Part shown: piece after piece, positions 27,053 through 37,582 of the stretch
How the letters are laid out: each line of letters opens with the position of its first letter
Numbering within the stretch: the stretch's first letter is position 1
Source: Bradyrhizobium sp. ORS 278
Lineage (GTDB): Bacteria; Pseudomonadota; Alphaproteobacteria; Rhizobiales; Xanthobacteraceae
Direction of reading: 5' to 3'
NCBI RefSeq assembly: GCF_000026145.1
Contig: NC_009445.1
Coordinates: 2,728,001-2,792,000, forward strand
DNA: 64,000 nt
The notes under the pieces: model-generated
The model's input: the letters and a program-made list of their open reading frames with translations, nothing else
What the model was told of the DNA's origin: nothing
The model's database searches: none
Position numbers and translations under genes: made by a program

Positions 27053-27832
27053 TTACCGCCCCAGCCAGTTCGGCGCCCGCTTCTCCGAGAACGCCTTGGG
27101 ACCCTCGATGTAGTCCTGCGAATGGATCATCGCCTGCACGGCGGGATAATCGCGCTGCTCGGTGATGGCCTGCTCCAGCGAGACCGCGAGGCCCTTCTCG
27201 ATCGCTTGCTTGGAGGCGCGGATCGACATCGGCGAGTTCTTGGCGATGGTCTCGGCCCAGCGTTCCGCGGCCGACAGTGCTTCGCCTTGCGGCACCACTT
27301 CGTTGACGAAGCCGAGCTCATGGCCCTCGCGGGCGCCGACATGGCGGCCGGTCAGGATCATGCCCATCGCGCGCTTCATGCCGATCTGACGCGGCAGCCG
27401 CTGCAGGCCGCCGGCGAGCGCGGCGAGGCCGACACGCGGTTCGGGCAGCGCGAAGGTGGCATTCTCAGAGGCGATGATCAGGTCGCAGGCCAGCGCGATC
27501 TCGAAGCCGCCGCCCATCGCGACGCCGTTGACGGCGGCGATCAGCGGCTTGTCGCAGTCGAAGCGCGAGGTCAGGCCGCCGAAGCCGCTTCGGCCCCAGC
27601 CGCGCTTGCCGCCGGCCGCCTGCCATTTCAGGTCGTTGCCGGCGCAGAACGCCTTGTCGCCCTCGCCGGTGACGATCGCGACCCATTGCTCGGGATCGGC
27701 GGCGAAGCCGTCGAACACCGCTTCGAGCTCGTAATGGGCGTCGGTATGCAGCGCGTTGTAGACCTCGGGGCGCGCCAGGGTCACGATCGTGACCGGTCCC
27801 TTGCGCGTGATCTTCGAGAATTTCAGCTCCAT
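27053..27832 (-). CDS. Enoyl-CoA hydratase
   Basis: A 259-residue crotonase-fold hydratase from the ATG with an AGGAGG site 7 bases upstream. It has GEGDKAFCAGNDLKW and GVAMGGGFEIALACDL for the oxyanion hole, and PEPRVGLAALAGGLQRLP, which keeps the catalytic Glu of hydratases. The C-terminus AFSEKRAPNWLGR fits the family. It should hydrate trans-2-enoyl-CoA to 3-hydroxyacyl-CoA. It is divergent from the acyl-CoA dehydrogenase at 27999, about 165 bp apart, so the two may share regulation. Confidence 0.92.
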   Translation of the reverse strand: MELKFSKITRKGPVTIVTLARPEVYNALHTDAHYELEAVFDGFAADPEQWVAIVTGEGDKAFCAGNDLKWQAAGGKRGWGRSGFGGLTSRFDCDKPLIAAVNGVAMGGGFEIALACDLIIASENATFALPEPRVGLAALAGGLQRLPRQIGMKRAMGMILTGRHVGAREGHELGFVNEVVPQGEALSAAERWAETIAKNSPMSIRASKQAIEKGLAVSLEQAITEQRDYPAVQAMIHSQDYIEGPKAFSEKRAPNWLGR

Positions 27833-27998
27833 CGGTCGTTCCTCCTGCTTTCTGATTGGCAACGTTGCGGGAGCTTAGCGCCTGTGCCGCGTGCGCGGCC
27901 ATCCAAATACGCAACCGCGCTGCGCGCCACAAGCACGCGGCGGAGAGCCGGCCCGACCAAGATCAAGAACAACAACGACACGCACAGGGAGACACGCC

Positions 27999-29273
27999 AT
28001 GGATTTTTCCTTGCCTAAGGAGCTCACAGCCTATCTTGACGAGCTCGACCGCTTCATCGATGCCGAGATCAAGCCGCTCGAGGAGGCCGATGACAACATC
28101 CGGTTCTTCGACCATCGCCGGGAATGGGCGCGCACCGATTTCGAGAATGGCGGCCTGCCGCGGCATGAGTGGGAGCAATTGCTGCGTAAAGCCAAGGATC
28201 GCGCCGATGCCGCCGGCCATTTGCGCTTCGCGATCCCGAAACGCTATGGCGGCAAGGACGGCTCGAATCTCTGGATGGCCGTGATCCGCGAGCATTTCGC
28301 CTCCAAGGGACTCGGCCTGCACAACGATTTGCAGAACGAGCATTCGATCGTCGGCAATTTGCCGATCGTCACCATGCTCGACCGCTACGGCCGCGACGAT
28401 CAGAAGGCGATGATCGACGGTTCGATCACCGGCAAGTACCGCATCACGTTTGGGTTGACGGAGCCGCATCACGGCTCTGACGCGACCCACATGGAGACCA
28501 AGGCCGTCCCGGCGACGCGCGACAACGTCAAGGGATGGCTGATCAACGGCGAGAAGATGTGGACGACGGGCATGCACGTCGCCACCCACTGCGCGCTGTT
28601 CGCGCGCACCTCGGGCAATGACGGCGATGCCCGCGGAATCACCTGCTTTCTGGTGCCGGCGAAGAGCGAAGGCGTGAAGGTCGAGGAGTATCTCTGGACC
28701 TTCAACATGCCGACCGACCATCCCCGTGTCAGCTTCACCGACGTGTTCGTCCCGGAGGATGCGCTGTTCGGCGAGGTCGGCCGCGGGCTGTCGCTGGCGC
28801 AGTGCTTCGTTCACGAGAACCGCATCCGGCAGGCCGCGAGCTCGCTCGGCGCCGCGGTGTTCTGCATCAATGAGAGCGTGAACTACGCGCGGGAGCGCAA
28901 GCCGTTCGGCAAGGCGCTGGCCGAGAACCAGGCGATCCAGTGGCCGCTGGTGGAGCTGGCGACCCAGGCCGAGATGCTGCGGCTCCTGATCCGCAAGACC
29001 GCGTGGGAGATGGATCAGCTGACGCAGGCGCAGGTCGAGCACACGCTGTCGGACAAGGTCTCGATGTGCAACTACTGGGCTAACCGCCTGTGCTGTGAGG
29101 CCGCCGACCGTGCCATTCAGGTGCATGGCGGCATGGGCTATTCGCGCCATAAGCCGTTCGAGCACATCTACCGCCACCACCGCCGCTACCGCATCACGGA
29201 GGGGAGCGAGGAGATCCAGATGCGCAAGGTGGCGGGGTTCCTGTTTGGATATATGGGAGCGAACAAGAGGTGA
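27999..29273 (+). CDS. Acyl-CoA dehydrogenase
   Basis: A 424-residue FAD-dependent acyl-CoA dehydrogenase: helical N-domain, middle beta-domain with FGLTEPHHGSDATHM and MWTTGMH, and a C-terminal helical domain with AADRAIQVHGGMGYSRHKPFEHIYRHHR and ITEGSEEIQ. The long N-terminus and histidine-rich C-terminal region match the ACAD10/11-like group that pairs with APH-like kinases. It oxidises acyl-CoA to enoyl-CoA, passing electrons to ETF. The ATG was chosen at MDFSLP; upstream in-frame sequence has no family features. Confidence 0.92.
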   Translation: MDFSLPKELTAYLDELDRFIDAEIKPLEEADDNIRFFDHRREWARTDFENGGLPRHEWEQLLRKAKDRADAAGHLRFAIPKRYGGKDGSNLWMAVIREHFASKGLGLHNDLQNEHSIVGNLPIVTMLDRYGRDDQKAMIDGSITGKYRITFGLTEPHHGSDATHMETKAVPATRDNVKGWLINGEKMWTTGMHVATHCALFARTSGNDGDARGITCFLVPAKSEGVKVEEYLWTFNMPTDHPRVSFTDVFVPEDALFGEVGRGLSLAQCFVHENRIRQAASSLGAAVFCINESVNYARERKPFGKALAENQAIQWPLVELATQAEMLRLLIRKTAWEMDQLTQAQVEHTLSDKVSMCNYWANRLCCEAADRAIQVHGGMGYSRHKPFEHIYRHHRRYRITEGSEEIQMRKVAGFLFGYMGANKR

Positions 29274-29293
29274 GGTTGTCGTCGTAGGAAGTT

Positions 29294-29450
29294 CGTCATT
29301 GCGAGGGCCGGCGCAGGAATTCAGACCAGTCACTTGGCCCCTGGATTGCTTCGGCGCAAGGGCGCCTCGCAATGACGGTATTGAGAGAGCGCACACTCTC
29401 TCCCACGTCATCGCGAGCGCAAGCGAAGCGATCCAGGAGTCGTCGTGCAA
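29294..29450. repeat. Palindromic repeat plus a half copy
   Basis: A GTCATTGCGAG ... CTCGCAATGACG element (29294-29377) with inner GATTGCTTCG, followed by a partial copy containing CGTCATCGCGAGCGCAAGCGAAGCGATCCAGG (described from 29406). It lies in the gap between converging genes; no coding sequence. Confidence 0.75.
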
Positions 29451-29458
29451 GCGCTTGG

Positions 29459-31039
29459 TCAATTCACTTGCCTGTCCTTTCCAGCCCAATACGGGTCGCG
29501 CAGATTGCGCCGCAGGATCTTGCCCGAGGGATTGCGCGGCAGCGCATCGAGGAAATCCACGGTCTTCGGCGTCTTGAAGCCGGCGATGCGGGTGCGGGTG
29601 AAGTTGATGATGTCGGTCGCGGTGGCCTGCTTGCCCGGCTTCATCACCACGATCGCCTTGACTGCCTCGCCCCATTTGTCGTCGGGAATGCCGATCACGG
29701 CAGCCTCGGCGACGTCGGGGTGATCGCAGATCGCGCTCTCGACCTCGGCCGGATAGATGTTCTCGCCGCCGGAGATGATCATGTCCTTGATGCGGTCGTG
29801 GATGTAGACGTAGCCGTCCTCATCCATGTAGCCGGCATCGCCGGTGCGCAGCCAGCCGTCTTTGCCGAGCGTGCGCGCGGTGGCCTCAGGCAGATTCCAG
29901 TAGCCGGCCATGTTGGAGCCGGAGCGCGTCGCGATCTCGCCGACCTCGCGCGGCGGCAAGGGATTGCCGAGCGGATCGATGATGGCGACCTCGACGCCGG
30001 GCAATGGCTTGCCGGCCGAGCGCATCCGCTCCAGCCCCTCGACGTGATCTTCAGGCGGCAGCGCGACGATGGTACCGGTGGTCTCGGTCATCCCGTACAT
30101 CTGCACGAAGCCGCATTTGAAGACGTCGATGCACTCCTTCAACAGCGCAGCCGGAATCGGCGAGGCGCCGTACAGCATGTATTTGAGCCGGGAGAAGTCG
30201 ACCTGCCGCGCGCGCGGCTGTCGCACGACGAACTGCATCGCGGCCGGCACCATGAACAGCTTGGTGATCCCCGACTGCTCGAAGAAATCCAGGATCTTCG
30301 TCGGGTCGAACTCGCGCGCGATGACGCCGCGGGCGCCATGATAAAGGCTCATCAGGCCCCAGCCGGAGCCGCCGATATGGAAGATCGGCATCGCGATCAG
30401 CGAGACGTCGTCGGTCGACCATTTGTTCCAGTCCGGCTTCTCCTCGGGATTGCTGGTGTTGACGAGGTTGAGGAAGTTGGCGTGCGACAGCATCGCGCCC
30501 TTCGGCTTGCCGGTCGTGCCGGAAGTGTAGAGCTGCAGCGCGATATCCTTCGGGGTAATCGCAACGCCCGGATCATCGGCGCGCTGTGCATCACGCCAGG
30601 CCGTATAGTCCTGCCATTCCGGCGCGCCGCCTTCGGTGGTGATGATCTGGCGCACGCTCGGCAGCTGGTCGCGGATCTGCCGGATCATCGTGATGAACTC
30701 AGGTCCCACGAACAGGACAGGGGCCTTGCAGTCCTCGACGATGAAGGCGACCTCGGGACCGGCGAGACGCCAGTTCACCGGTGCCATCACGACGTTCGCC
30801 TTCATCGCCCCGACCAGCAGCTCGAAATAGATGTCGCTGTTCTTGCCGAAATAAGCGATCCGCTCGCCCGGCTTAAGGCCGAGCGCCTTCAGCGCGTTGG
30901 CGACCTGGTTGGTCTTGCGGTCGAATTCGGCGAAGCTGGTGATGCGGCCCTCGAATTCATAGGCGGTGGCGGAGCCGAGTGCTTGCGCCTGGCTGCGCAC
31001 GACGTCGACGAGCGTCGAAGCTGCCGTCGTGACGGACAT
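29459..31039 (-). CDS. AMP-forming acyl-CoA synthetase
   Basis: A 526-residue ANL-superfamily ligase. It has the P-loop YTSGTTGKPKGAMLSH, the A5 motif QMYGMTETTG, A7 WLRTGDAGYMDEDGYV, A8 DRIKDMIISGGENIYPAEVE and A10 NPSGKILRR with the catalytic Lys. It activates a carboxylate with ATP and transfers it to CoA; length and motifs fit fatty-acid/long-chain-type enzymes, but the chain length cannot be read. It heads a possible minus-strand unit with the SDR upstream (about 115 bp gap). Confidence 0.93.
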   Translation of the reverse strand: MSVTTAASTLVDVVRSQAQALGSATAYEFEGRITSFAEFDRKTNQVANALKALGLKPGERIAYFGKNSDIYFELLVGAMKANVVMAPVNWRLAGPEVAFIVEDCKAPVLFVGPEFITMIRQIRDQLPSVRQIITTEGGAPEWQDYTAWRDAQRADDPGVAITPKDIALQLYTSGTTGKPKGAMLSHANFLNLVNTSNPEEKPDWNKWSTDDVSLIAMPIFHIGGSGWGLMSLYHGARGVIAREFDPTKILDFFEQSGITKLFMVPAAMQFVVRQPRARQVDFSRLKYMLYGASPIPAALLKECIDVFKCGFVQMYGMTETTGTIVALPPEDHVEGLERMRSAGKPLPGVEVAIIDPLGNPLPPREVGEIATRSGSNMAGYWNLPEATARTLGKDGWLRTGDAGYMDEDGYVYIHDRIKDMIISGGENIYPAEVESAICDHPDVAEAAVIGIPDDKWGEAVKAIVVMKPGKQATATDIINFTRTRIAGFKTPKTVDFLDALPRNPSGKILRRNLRDPYWAGKDRQVN

Positions 31040-31154
31040 GTTTCCCCTCCAATTGTGACGTGTTCTTAGTCTTATTTTTTTCTCGCCCCGGATCGTGCCG
31101 GAGCGAGCATCATTCGATCAGTCTACCGAGCGTGCGTCGCCGATCAACACCGCA

Positions 31155-32030
31155 TCAGCTCGTCCGTGTCGCGCGGTCCTTCTCGTTCTGCGCCTTGATC
31201 GACTCCTTGGCCTTGGTCCAGTCGTCGTCGCTCCAGTCGCGCAGCTGATAGAAATTGCCGCCCATCGCCAGCGCCTGCGCGCCGTCCATCGCGATGGTCT
31301 CGCCGTTGATCCAGTTGCAGCCGCCGGAGATCAGGAAGACGGCGAGGTTCTGCAACTCCTCCATGGTGCCGACGCGGCCCATGGGGTTCATCGCCTTGGT
31401 GCGCGCGCCGGCCTCGTCGCCGGGCTTGATGCGCTTGCTCATGCCCTCGGTCGGGATCTCGCCGGGCGCGATGGTGTTGAGGCGGATGCCGTAGCGGCCC
31501 CATTCGGTGGCCAGCGACATCGTCATGGCGTGGATCGCCGACTTGCTCATCGCCGACGGCACCACATAGGGCGAGCCGTTGCGCACCCAGGTCACCGTGA
31601 TCGAGACGACGTTGCCCGGTTGCTTCGCCGCGATCCAGCGCTTGCCAACGGCATGCGTCACGTAGAACGTGCCGTGCATCACGATGTTGGCGACCGCATC
31701 GAAGCCGCGCGGGCTCAATTCCTCGGTGCGGGAAATGAAATTGCCGGCGGCGTTGTTGATGAGATCGGTCAGACCGCCCTCCTGGAAGATCGCCTCGATC
31801 ATCTCCTCCACCGCCATCGCGTTGCGGATGTCGACCCCATGGCTGGTGACGCGCCCGCCATAGAGATCCATCAGCTCGGTGGCGGTCTCGTCGCAGACGA
31901 TTTTCCGCCGTCCGCAAATATGCACTTCGGCGCCGAGCTGCAGGAAGCGGGCGGCCATCGCCTTGCCGAGGCCGGTGCCGCCGCCGGTCACCAAAATGCG
32001 TCGACCCTCGAGGAGATTGTCCTTGAACAT
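31155..32030 (-). CDS. 2,4-dienoyl-CoA reductase-like SDR
   Basis: A 291-residue SDR with TGGGTGLG for NADP. The active-site region is YVVPSAMSKSAIHAMTMSLATEWGRYGIR (described as positions about 158-186), which matches mitochondrial/peroxisomal 2,4-dienoyl-CoA reductases: the usual catalytic Tyr of YxxxK is absent and the Lys is kept. PGEIPTEGMSK also fits. It likely reduces 2,4-dienoyl-CoA during unsaturated fatty-acid breakdown, unlike the FadH flavoprotein route. Minus strand, just upstream of the acyl-CoA synthetase. Confidence 0.87.
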   Translation of the reverse strand: MFKDNLLEGRRILVTGGGTGLGKAMAARFLQLGAEVHICGRRKIVCDETATELMDLYGGRVTSHGVDIRNAMAVEEMIEAIFQEGGLTDLINNAAGNFISRTEELSPRGFDAVANIVMHGTFYVTHAVGKRWIAAKQPGNVVSITVTWVRNGSPYVVPSAMSKSAIHAMTMSLATEWGRYGIRLNTIAPGEIPTEGMSKRIKPGDEAGARTKAMNPMGRVGTMEELQNLAVFLISGGCNWINGETIAMDGAQALAMGGNFYQLRDWSDDDWTKAKESIKAQNEKDRATRTS

Positions 32031-32132
32031 GGAAGTTTCCGCCTGACATGTTGTGAGTTAATTGGTCGATTGACTAAATCGCTCCGACAGCCCCATGTAA
32101 AGTCACAAAGACAATCGTGAGGAGACCGCCCG

Positions 32133-32942
32133 ATGGACAACCGCATCGCGATCGAGATCAAGGACGGCGTCGCCGATGTCCGCCTGGTCCGCGCCGACAA
32201 GATGAATGCGCTCGATCAGGAGATGTTCGCAGCGCTGGTGGCCGCGACCGAACGGCTGTCGAACGAGAAGGGGCTGCGCGCCGTGGTGCTGTCGGGCGAG
32301 GGCCGCGCGTTCTGCGCCGGGCTCGACATGGGCCGCTTCGCCGCGATGAAGGAGTCTGGCGGCAATGGTATCGCTGGCGGCGAGAAGCGCGACCTCACCG
32401 TTCGCACCCACGGCAAGGCCAACTTCGCGCAGCAGGCGGTATGGGGCTGGCGGCAGCTACCGGTGCCGGTGATTGCTGCGGTGCATGGCGTGGCCTATGG
32501 CGGCGGCTTCCAGCTCGCGCTCGGCGCCGATATGCGCTACGTCGCACCGGAGACCAAAATGTCGATCATGGAGATCAAATGGGGTCTCGTGCCCGACATG
32601 GCCGGCACGCCGATCCTGGCGACCTTGATGCGCGACGATATCCTGCGGGAGCTGACCTACACCGGCCGGGTGTTCTCGCCGGAGGAGGGGCAGGCCTACG
32701 GTCTCGTCACCCGAATCTGCCCCGATCCGCGCGCCGCCGCGCTGGAGACGGCGCGGGAGATCGCGGACAAGAACCCCGACGCGATCCGCGCGGCCAAGCG
32801 GATGCTGAACAATCTTTCCGTTGATCCCGGCCCGGCGCTGCTGGCGGAGTCGGTAGAGCAGCAGAAGCTGATCGGTAGTCCGAACCAGCTGGAGTCGGTG
32901 CGGGCGAACATCGAGAAGCGCGCACCGAAGTTCGCGGATTAG
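32133..32942 (+). CDS. Enoyl-CoA hydratase/isomerase family protein
   Basis: A 269-residue crotonase-fold protein: GEGRAFCAGLDMGRF, GVAYGGGFQLALGADM and the catalytic strip MSIMEIKWGLVPDMAG, which keeps both the hydratase-type Glu and the isomerase-type Asp. Ribosome site GTGAGGAGACCGCCCG. It is divergent from the SDR at 31155, 102 bp apart. It probably hydrates or isomerises enoyl-CoA; the exact substrate is unknown. Confidence 0.9.
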   Translation: MDNRIAIEIKDGVADVRLVRADKMNALDQEMFAALVAATERLSNEKGLRAVVLSGEGRAFCAGLDMGRFAAMKESGGNGIAGGEKRDLTVRTHGKANFAQQAVWGWRQLPVPVIAAVHGVAYGGGFQLALGADMRYVAPETKMSIMEIKWGLVPDMAGTPILATLMRDDILRELTYTGRVFSPEEGQAYGLVTRICPDPRAAALETAREIADKNPDAIRAAKRMLNNLSVDPGPALLAESVEQQKLIGSPNQLESVRANIEKRAPKFAD

Positions 32943-33026
32943 CACAGTGGTTCCGGGATGCTCCGAAGGAGCAGACCCGGAATCTCGAGATTCCGGGTTC
33001 GATGCTGCGCATCGCCCCGGAATGAC
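32943..33026. repeat. Palindromic repeat (GTCATTCCGGGG type)
   Basis: TTCCGGG ... CCCGGAATC then GATTCCGGGTT and GCCCCGGAATGAC, the same family as the repeat at 18453-18594, in a short tandem gap before the next acyl-CoA synthetase. Unlike most others here it is not between converging genes. Confidence 0.7.
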
Positions 33027-33068
33027 GACGACACTCAAACCGACGTCAGATCGGATAAGGCAACAAGA

Positions 33069-34613
33069 ATGGAAACGTCCGCCCTTTTTTCCGGCATCAT
33101 CTCCGGCGACCGCCGGCGCAGCCATCCTGAGATCGCCGACCGCGCCGCGCGGATCGCCAGTGGTCTCGCGCAACTCGGCGTGCGCCAAGGCGATTGCGTC
33201 TGCATGCTGATGCGCAACGACATCGCCTTCATCGAGGCCGCCTATGGCGCGATGCGGCTCGGCGCCTATGGCGTGCCGGTGAACTGGCACTTCAAGCCGG
33301 AGGAGATCGACTACATCCTGAAGGATTCGGCGACGCGGGTGCTGATCGGTCATGCCGATCTCTTGCACCAGCTTCGCGGTCTTATTCCACCTGGCGTCAC
33401 CGTCCTCAGCGTGCCGACACCGCCGGAGATCCTGTCCAACTACAAGATCTCTGCAGATTTGCTTCAGCCGCCTGAATTTGCCATCGAGCTGGAGAGCTGG
33501 CTCGTTCAGCACAGCCCCTACGAAGGGCCGCAGGTGCCGCAGCCGCAGAACATGATCTACACCTCCGGCACGACCGGCCATCCCAAGGGCGTCCGCCGCA
33601 GCGCGCCGACGGTGGAGCAGGCGGCGTCGGCCGAGCGGATGCGGGCGCTGATCTACGGGCTGAAGCCGGGCTCGCGCGCGCTGCTGCCAGGCCCGCTGTA
33701 TCATTCGGCGCCGAACGCCTTCGGCCTGCGTGCCGGCCGGCTCGGCGGCGCGCTGGTGCTGATGCCGCGCTTCGAGCCGGAAGAGTTTCTCTCCGTCATC
33801 CAGTCCGAGCGGATCGACACCATCTTCATGGTGCCGACCATGTTCATCCGGCTGATGAAGCTGCCGGAGGAGGTGCGCCGCCGCTTTGTCGTCTCCTCGC
33901 TGCGTCACGTGATTCACGCCGCCGCTCCGTGCCCGGCCGACGTCAAGCGCGCGATGATCGAGTGGTGGGGCCCCGTGATCTACGAATTCTACGGCTCGAC
34001 CGAATCGGGCGCGGTGACCTTCGCGACCTCCGAGGACGCGCTGCGAAAGCCCGGCACCGTCGGGAAGGTCTCGCCCGGCGCCGAGCTGCGCTTCCTCGGC
34101 GACGACGGCCGCATCCTGCCGCAGGGTGAGATCGGCGAGATCTATTCGCGTATCGCGGGCAATCCGGACTTCACCTATCACAACAAGCCTGAGAAGCGCG
34201 CCGAGATCGATCGCGACGGCTTCATCACGTCGGGTGATGTCGGCTACATGGACGCCGAGGGATATGTCTTCCTGTGCGACCGCAAGCGCGACATGGTGAT
34301 CTCCGGCGGCGTCAACATCTATCCGGCCGAGATCGAGGCCGTGCTGCACGCGGTGCCCGGCGTGCATGATTGCGCCGTTTTCGGCGTTCCCGACGCCGAG
34401 TTCGGCGAGGCGCTGATGGCGGTGGTCGAGCCGCAACCGGGCGTGGTGCTCGATACTGGCGAGATCAAGCTGCGGCTGAAGGCCTCTTTGGCCGACTACA
34501 AGGTGCCCAGGCAAATTGAAATCCAGGCGAAATTGCCACGCGAGGATTCCGGCAAGATATTCAAGCGGCGGCTGCGCGATCCCTATTGGGAGCAGGCGGG
34601 GCGGAAGATCTGA
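33069..34613 (+). CDS. AMP-forming acyl-CoA synthetase
   Basis: A 514-residue ANL ligase from the ATG at METSALFSG. Motifs are YTSGTTGHPKGVRRS, YEFYGSTESG, FITSGDVGYMDAEGYV, RDMVISGGVNIYPAEIE and EDSGKIFKRRLRDPYWE. It differs from the synthetase at 29459 in the A3 loop and length, suggesting another substrate; the motif pattern is near the 4-coumarate/acyl-CoA ligase group. The first 37 residues of a longer open frame overlap the upstream repeat and were excluded. Confidence 0.91.
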   Translation: METSALFSGIISGDRRRSHPEIADRAARIASGLAQLGVRQGDCVCMLMRNDIAFIEAAYGAMRLGAYGVPVNWHFKPEEIDYILKDSATRVLIGHADLLHQLRGLIPPGVTVLSVPTPPEILSNYKISADLLQPPEFAIELESWLVQHSPYEGPQVPQPQNMIYTSGTTGHPKGVRRSAPTVEQAASAERMRALIYGLKPGSRALLPGPLYHSAPNAFGLRAGRLGGALVLMPRFEPEEFLSVIQSERIDTIFMVPTMFIRLMKLPEEVRRRFVVSSLRHVIHAAAPCPADVKRAMIEWWGPVIYEFYGSTESGAVTFATSEDALRKPGTVGKVSPGAELRFLGDDGRILPQGEIGEIYSRIAGNPDFTYHNKPEKRAEIDRDGFITSGDVGYMDAEGYVFLCDRKRDMVISGGVNIYPAEIEAVLHAVPGVHDCAVFGVPDAEFGEALMAVVEPQPGVVLDTGEIKLRLKASLADYKVPRQIEIQAKLPREDSGKIFKRRLRDPYWEQAGRKI

Positions 34614-34733
34614 CCGTGTGCGTGCTGGTCGAGCGCATCGAATAAGGCAGGCGACGCCTCTTTCTTGATCTTGCGCTGCAATGCAGATACGGCAGACTGA
34701 CCCGTAAATGGGCAGATGCTGGAGAGCGTATCC

Positions 34734-37517
34734 ATGTCGCCGCAAGCCATCACAGAGGAAATCCGTCCCAACCGCGCCGCCGACGTGCAGGCCATGGAAG
34801 CGGACGCGCAGCTCCGCGAGGATATCCGGCTGCTCGGCCGCATCCTCGGCGACACCGTTCGCGACCAGGAGGGCGCCGACGTGTTCGATCTGGTCGAGCG
34901 CATCCGCCAGACCTCGGTGCGCTTCCACCGCGATGAGGACCGTCAGGCGCGGCGCGAGCTCGAGCAGATCCTCGACGGCATGACCATTGCGGAGACTGTC
35001 CGCATCGTCCGCGCCTTCAGCTATTTCTCCCACCTCGCCAACATCGCCGAGGACCAGAACAACATCCGCCGCATGCGCGCCAAGAGCGATGCCAATGGCG
35101 GCGCCGGCATGCTGGCGGCCACGCTCGCCCATGCCAAATCGGCGGGATTCGACGCGGCCGAGTTGCGCAAGTTCTTCTCGACCGCATTGGTCAGCCCCGT
35201 CCTTACCGCGCACCCGACCGAGGTGCGGCGCAAGAGTACGATGGACCGCGAGATGGAGGTCGCGATGCTGCTCGACCGCCGCGAGCGGATGCAGCTGACG
35301 CCGGAGGAGCGCGAGGCCAATGACGAGGCGCTGCGCCGCGCGGTGCTGACCCTGTGGCAGACCAACCTCTTGCGCCGGACCAAGCTGACGGTTCTCGACG
35401 AGGTCACCAATGGGCTGTCGTTCTACGACTACACCTTCCTGCGCGAGGTGCCGCGGCTGTTGTGCTCGCTCGAGGACCGGCTCAACGACGGCGCTGAGGT
35501 GGCGGGCGACCTCGCGTCGTTCCTGCGCATGGGCAGCTGGATCGGCGGCGACCGCGACGGCAATCCGTTCGTCACCGCCGAGGTCATGCGCGGCACGCTG
35601 AAGCTGCAATCCAGCCTGGCGATGCACTACTACCTCGAAGAGCTGCACCTGCTCGGCAGCGAGCTGTCGATTGCCGCGCATCTCGCCGATGTTTCGGAGG
35701 AGCTGCGCGCGCTCGCGGAGAAGTCTCCCGACACCTCGCCGCACCGGCGCGGCGAGCCTTACCGGCTGGCGGTGTCCGGCATCTATGCCCGGCTGGCCGC
35801 GACCGCCAAGAAGCTCGGCATCGAGATCAGCCGTCTGCCGGTGGCTGATGTCGCGCCCTATGACAGCGTCAAGGAGCTGCAAGACGATCTCGACGTGCTG
35901 CACCATTCGCTGATCGCGAACAATGCCGAGGTGATCGCGCGCGGACGGTTGCGGCTGCTGCGGCGCGCGGTGGACTGCTTCGGCTTCCATCTGGCGCGGC
36001 TCGACATCCGCCAGAACTCGGCTGTGCACGAGCGCACGGTGGCGGAGCTGATCGATACCGCCATGCCCGGCATGTCCTACTTGGCGCTAAGCGAGGATGC
36101 ACGGGTCGGCTTGCTTGTCAACGAGCTGCGCAATACGCGCCCGCTGGTGTCGCATTTCGTCAAGTACAGCGACGAGACCATCGGCGAGCTCGAGCTGTTC
36201 CGTGCCGCCGCCGAGGCGCATGCCACGTTTGGCGCCGACGTGATCTCCCAGTGCATCATCTCGATGTGCAAGGGCATGTCCGACATGCTGGAGGTCGCGC
36301 TGCTCTTGAAGGAGGTCGGGCTGATCGACCCGTCGGGGCGCTGCGCTGTCAACATCGTGCCGCTGTTCGAAACCATCGAGGATCTGCAGGCGTCCAGCGG
36401 CATCATGGACCGGATGCTGGCGCTGCACGACTATCGCCGCCTGGTCGACAGCCGCGGCGCCGTGCAGGAGGTCATGCTCGGCTATTCCGACAGCAACAAG
36501 GATGGCGGCTTCGTCACCTCCGGCTGGGAGCTGTACAAGGCCGAGATCCATCTCGTCGAAATCTTCGAGCGCCATCACGTCAGGCTGCGGCTGTTCCACG
36601 GCCGTGGCGGCTCGGTCGGCCGCGGCGGCGGACCGAGCTACGACGCCATCATCGCGCAGCCCGGCGGCGCCGTGAACGGCCAGATCCGCATCACCGAGCA
36701 GGGCGAGATCATCTCCAGCAAATATTCCAACGCGGAAGTCGGGCGCTATAATCTGGAGATCCTGGCAGCGGCGACGCTCGAAGCCAGCCTGCTGCATCCA
36801 CGCCAGCCGGCGCCGAAACGCGAATATCTCACCGCGATGGATCGTCTGTCGGAGCTTGCATTCAAGGCCTATCGTGGCCTTGTCTACGAGACCGATGGCT
36901 TCGTCGATTATTTCTGGTCCTCGACCGTCATCAACGAGATCGCGACCCTGAACATCGGCAGCCGTCCGGCGTCGCGCAAGAAGACCCGCGCGATCGAGGA
37001 TCTGCGCGCGATCCCCTGGGTGTTCTCCTGGGCGCAGTGCCGGCTGATGCTGCCGGGCTGGTACGGCTTCGGCAGCGCGGTCGAGGCCTGGATCGCAGAG
37101 AATCCGGAGCAGGGCATGCCGTTCCTACGCGAGCTCTATCAGGAGTGGCCGTTCTTCCGCATGCTGCTGTCGAACATGGACATGGTGCTCGCCAAGAGCT
37201 CGATCGCCATCGCCTCGCGCTATGCTGAGCTGGTGCCGGACGAAGCCTTGCGCGAACAGATCTTCGGCCGCATCCGCCGCGAATGGAACCTGGTGATCGA
37301 GACCTTGCTCGACATCACCGGCCAGGAACGGCTCCTGCAGGGCAATCCGCTGCTCGAGCGCTCGGTGCGCAACCGCTTCCCATATCTCGACCCGCTCAAT
37401 CACGTGCAGGTCGAGCTGTTGAAAGAGCACCGCGCGCAGAACCCGGACGAGCAGGTGCTGCGCGGGATTCAGCTGACCATCAACGGCATCTCGGCGGGCT
37501 TGAGGAATACGGGGTAG
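34734..37517 (+). CDS. ppc: Phosphoenolpyruvate carboxylase
   Basis: A full-length 927-residue PEPC converting PEP and bicarbonate to oxaloacetate, an anaplerotic feed of the TCA cycle. Key motifs are [11 protein letters not shown] with the catalytic His (about residue 160), [24 protein letters not shown] with the essential arginines, and the C-terminal [15 protein letters not shown]. The second ATG was chosen, with GGAG nine bases before it; the first (34716) adds six residues with a poorer site. It stands alone next to lipid genes and ends beside a large repeat-filled gap. Many relatives have a serine-type regulatory N-terminus; none is obvious here. Confidence 0.97.
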   Translation: MSPQAITEEIRPNRAADVQAMEADAQLREDIRLLGRILGDTVRDQEGADVFDLVERIRQTSVRFHRDEDRQARRELEQILDGMTIAETVRIVRAFSYFSHLANIAEDQNNIRRMRAKSDANGGAGMLAATLAHAKSAGFDAAELRKFFSTALVSPVLTAHPTEVRRKSTMDREMEVAMLLDRRERMQLTPEEREANDEALRRAVLTLWQTNLLRRTKLTVLDEVTNGLSFYDYTFLREVPRLLCSLEDRLNDGAEVAGDLASFLRMGSWIGGDRDGNPFVTAEVMRGTLKLQSSLAMHYYLEELHLLGSELSIAAHLADVSEELRALAEKSPDTSPHRRGEPYRLAVSGIYARLAATAKKLGIEISRLPVADVAPYDSVKELQDDLDVLHHSLIANNAEVIARGRLRLLRRAVDCFGFHLARLDIRQNSAVHERTVAELIDTAMPGMSYLALSEDARVGLLVNELRNTRPLVSHFVKYSDETIGELELFRAAAEAHATFGADVISQCIISMCKGMSDMLEVALLLKEVGLIDPSGRCAVNIVPLFETIEDLQASSGIMDRMLALHDYRRLVDSRGAVQEVMLGYSDSNKDGGFVTSGWELYKAEIHLVEIFERHHVRLRLFHGRGGSVGRGGGPSYDAIIAQPGGAVNGQIRITEQGEIISSKYSNAEVGRYNLEILAAATLEASLLHPRQPAPKREYLTAMDRLSELAFKAYRGLVYETDGFVDYFWSSTVINEIATLNIGSRPASRKKTRAIEDLRAIPWVFSWAQCRLMLPGWYGFGSAVEAWIAENPEQGMPFLRELYQEWPFFRMLLSNMDMVLAKSSIAIASRYAELVPDEALREQIFGRIRREWNLVIETLLDITGQERLLQGNPLLERSVRNRFPYLDPLNHVQVELLKEHRAQNPDEQVLRGIQLTINGISAGLRNTG

Positions 37518-37582
37518 GCGAGAGCTCTGCATCGACGCCGTCGTGGCCCGGCTTGTCCATTGCAGGCGCACGGTCAAATACG

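Noticed and set aside
26759..28018. 419-codon plus-strand open frame over the enoyl-CoA hydratase
   Set aside because: Antisense to a clear crotonase gene; no domain in translation.
32457..36029. Minus-strand open frame of about 1190 codons opposite ECH, acyl-CoA synthetase and ppc
   Set aside because: Same reason: it crosses three well-supported genes and shows no domain.
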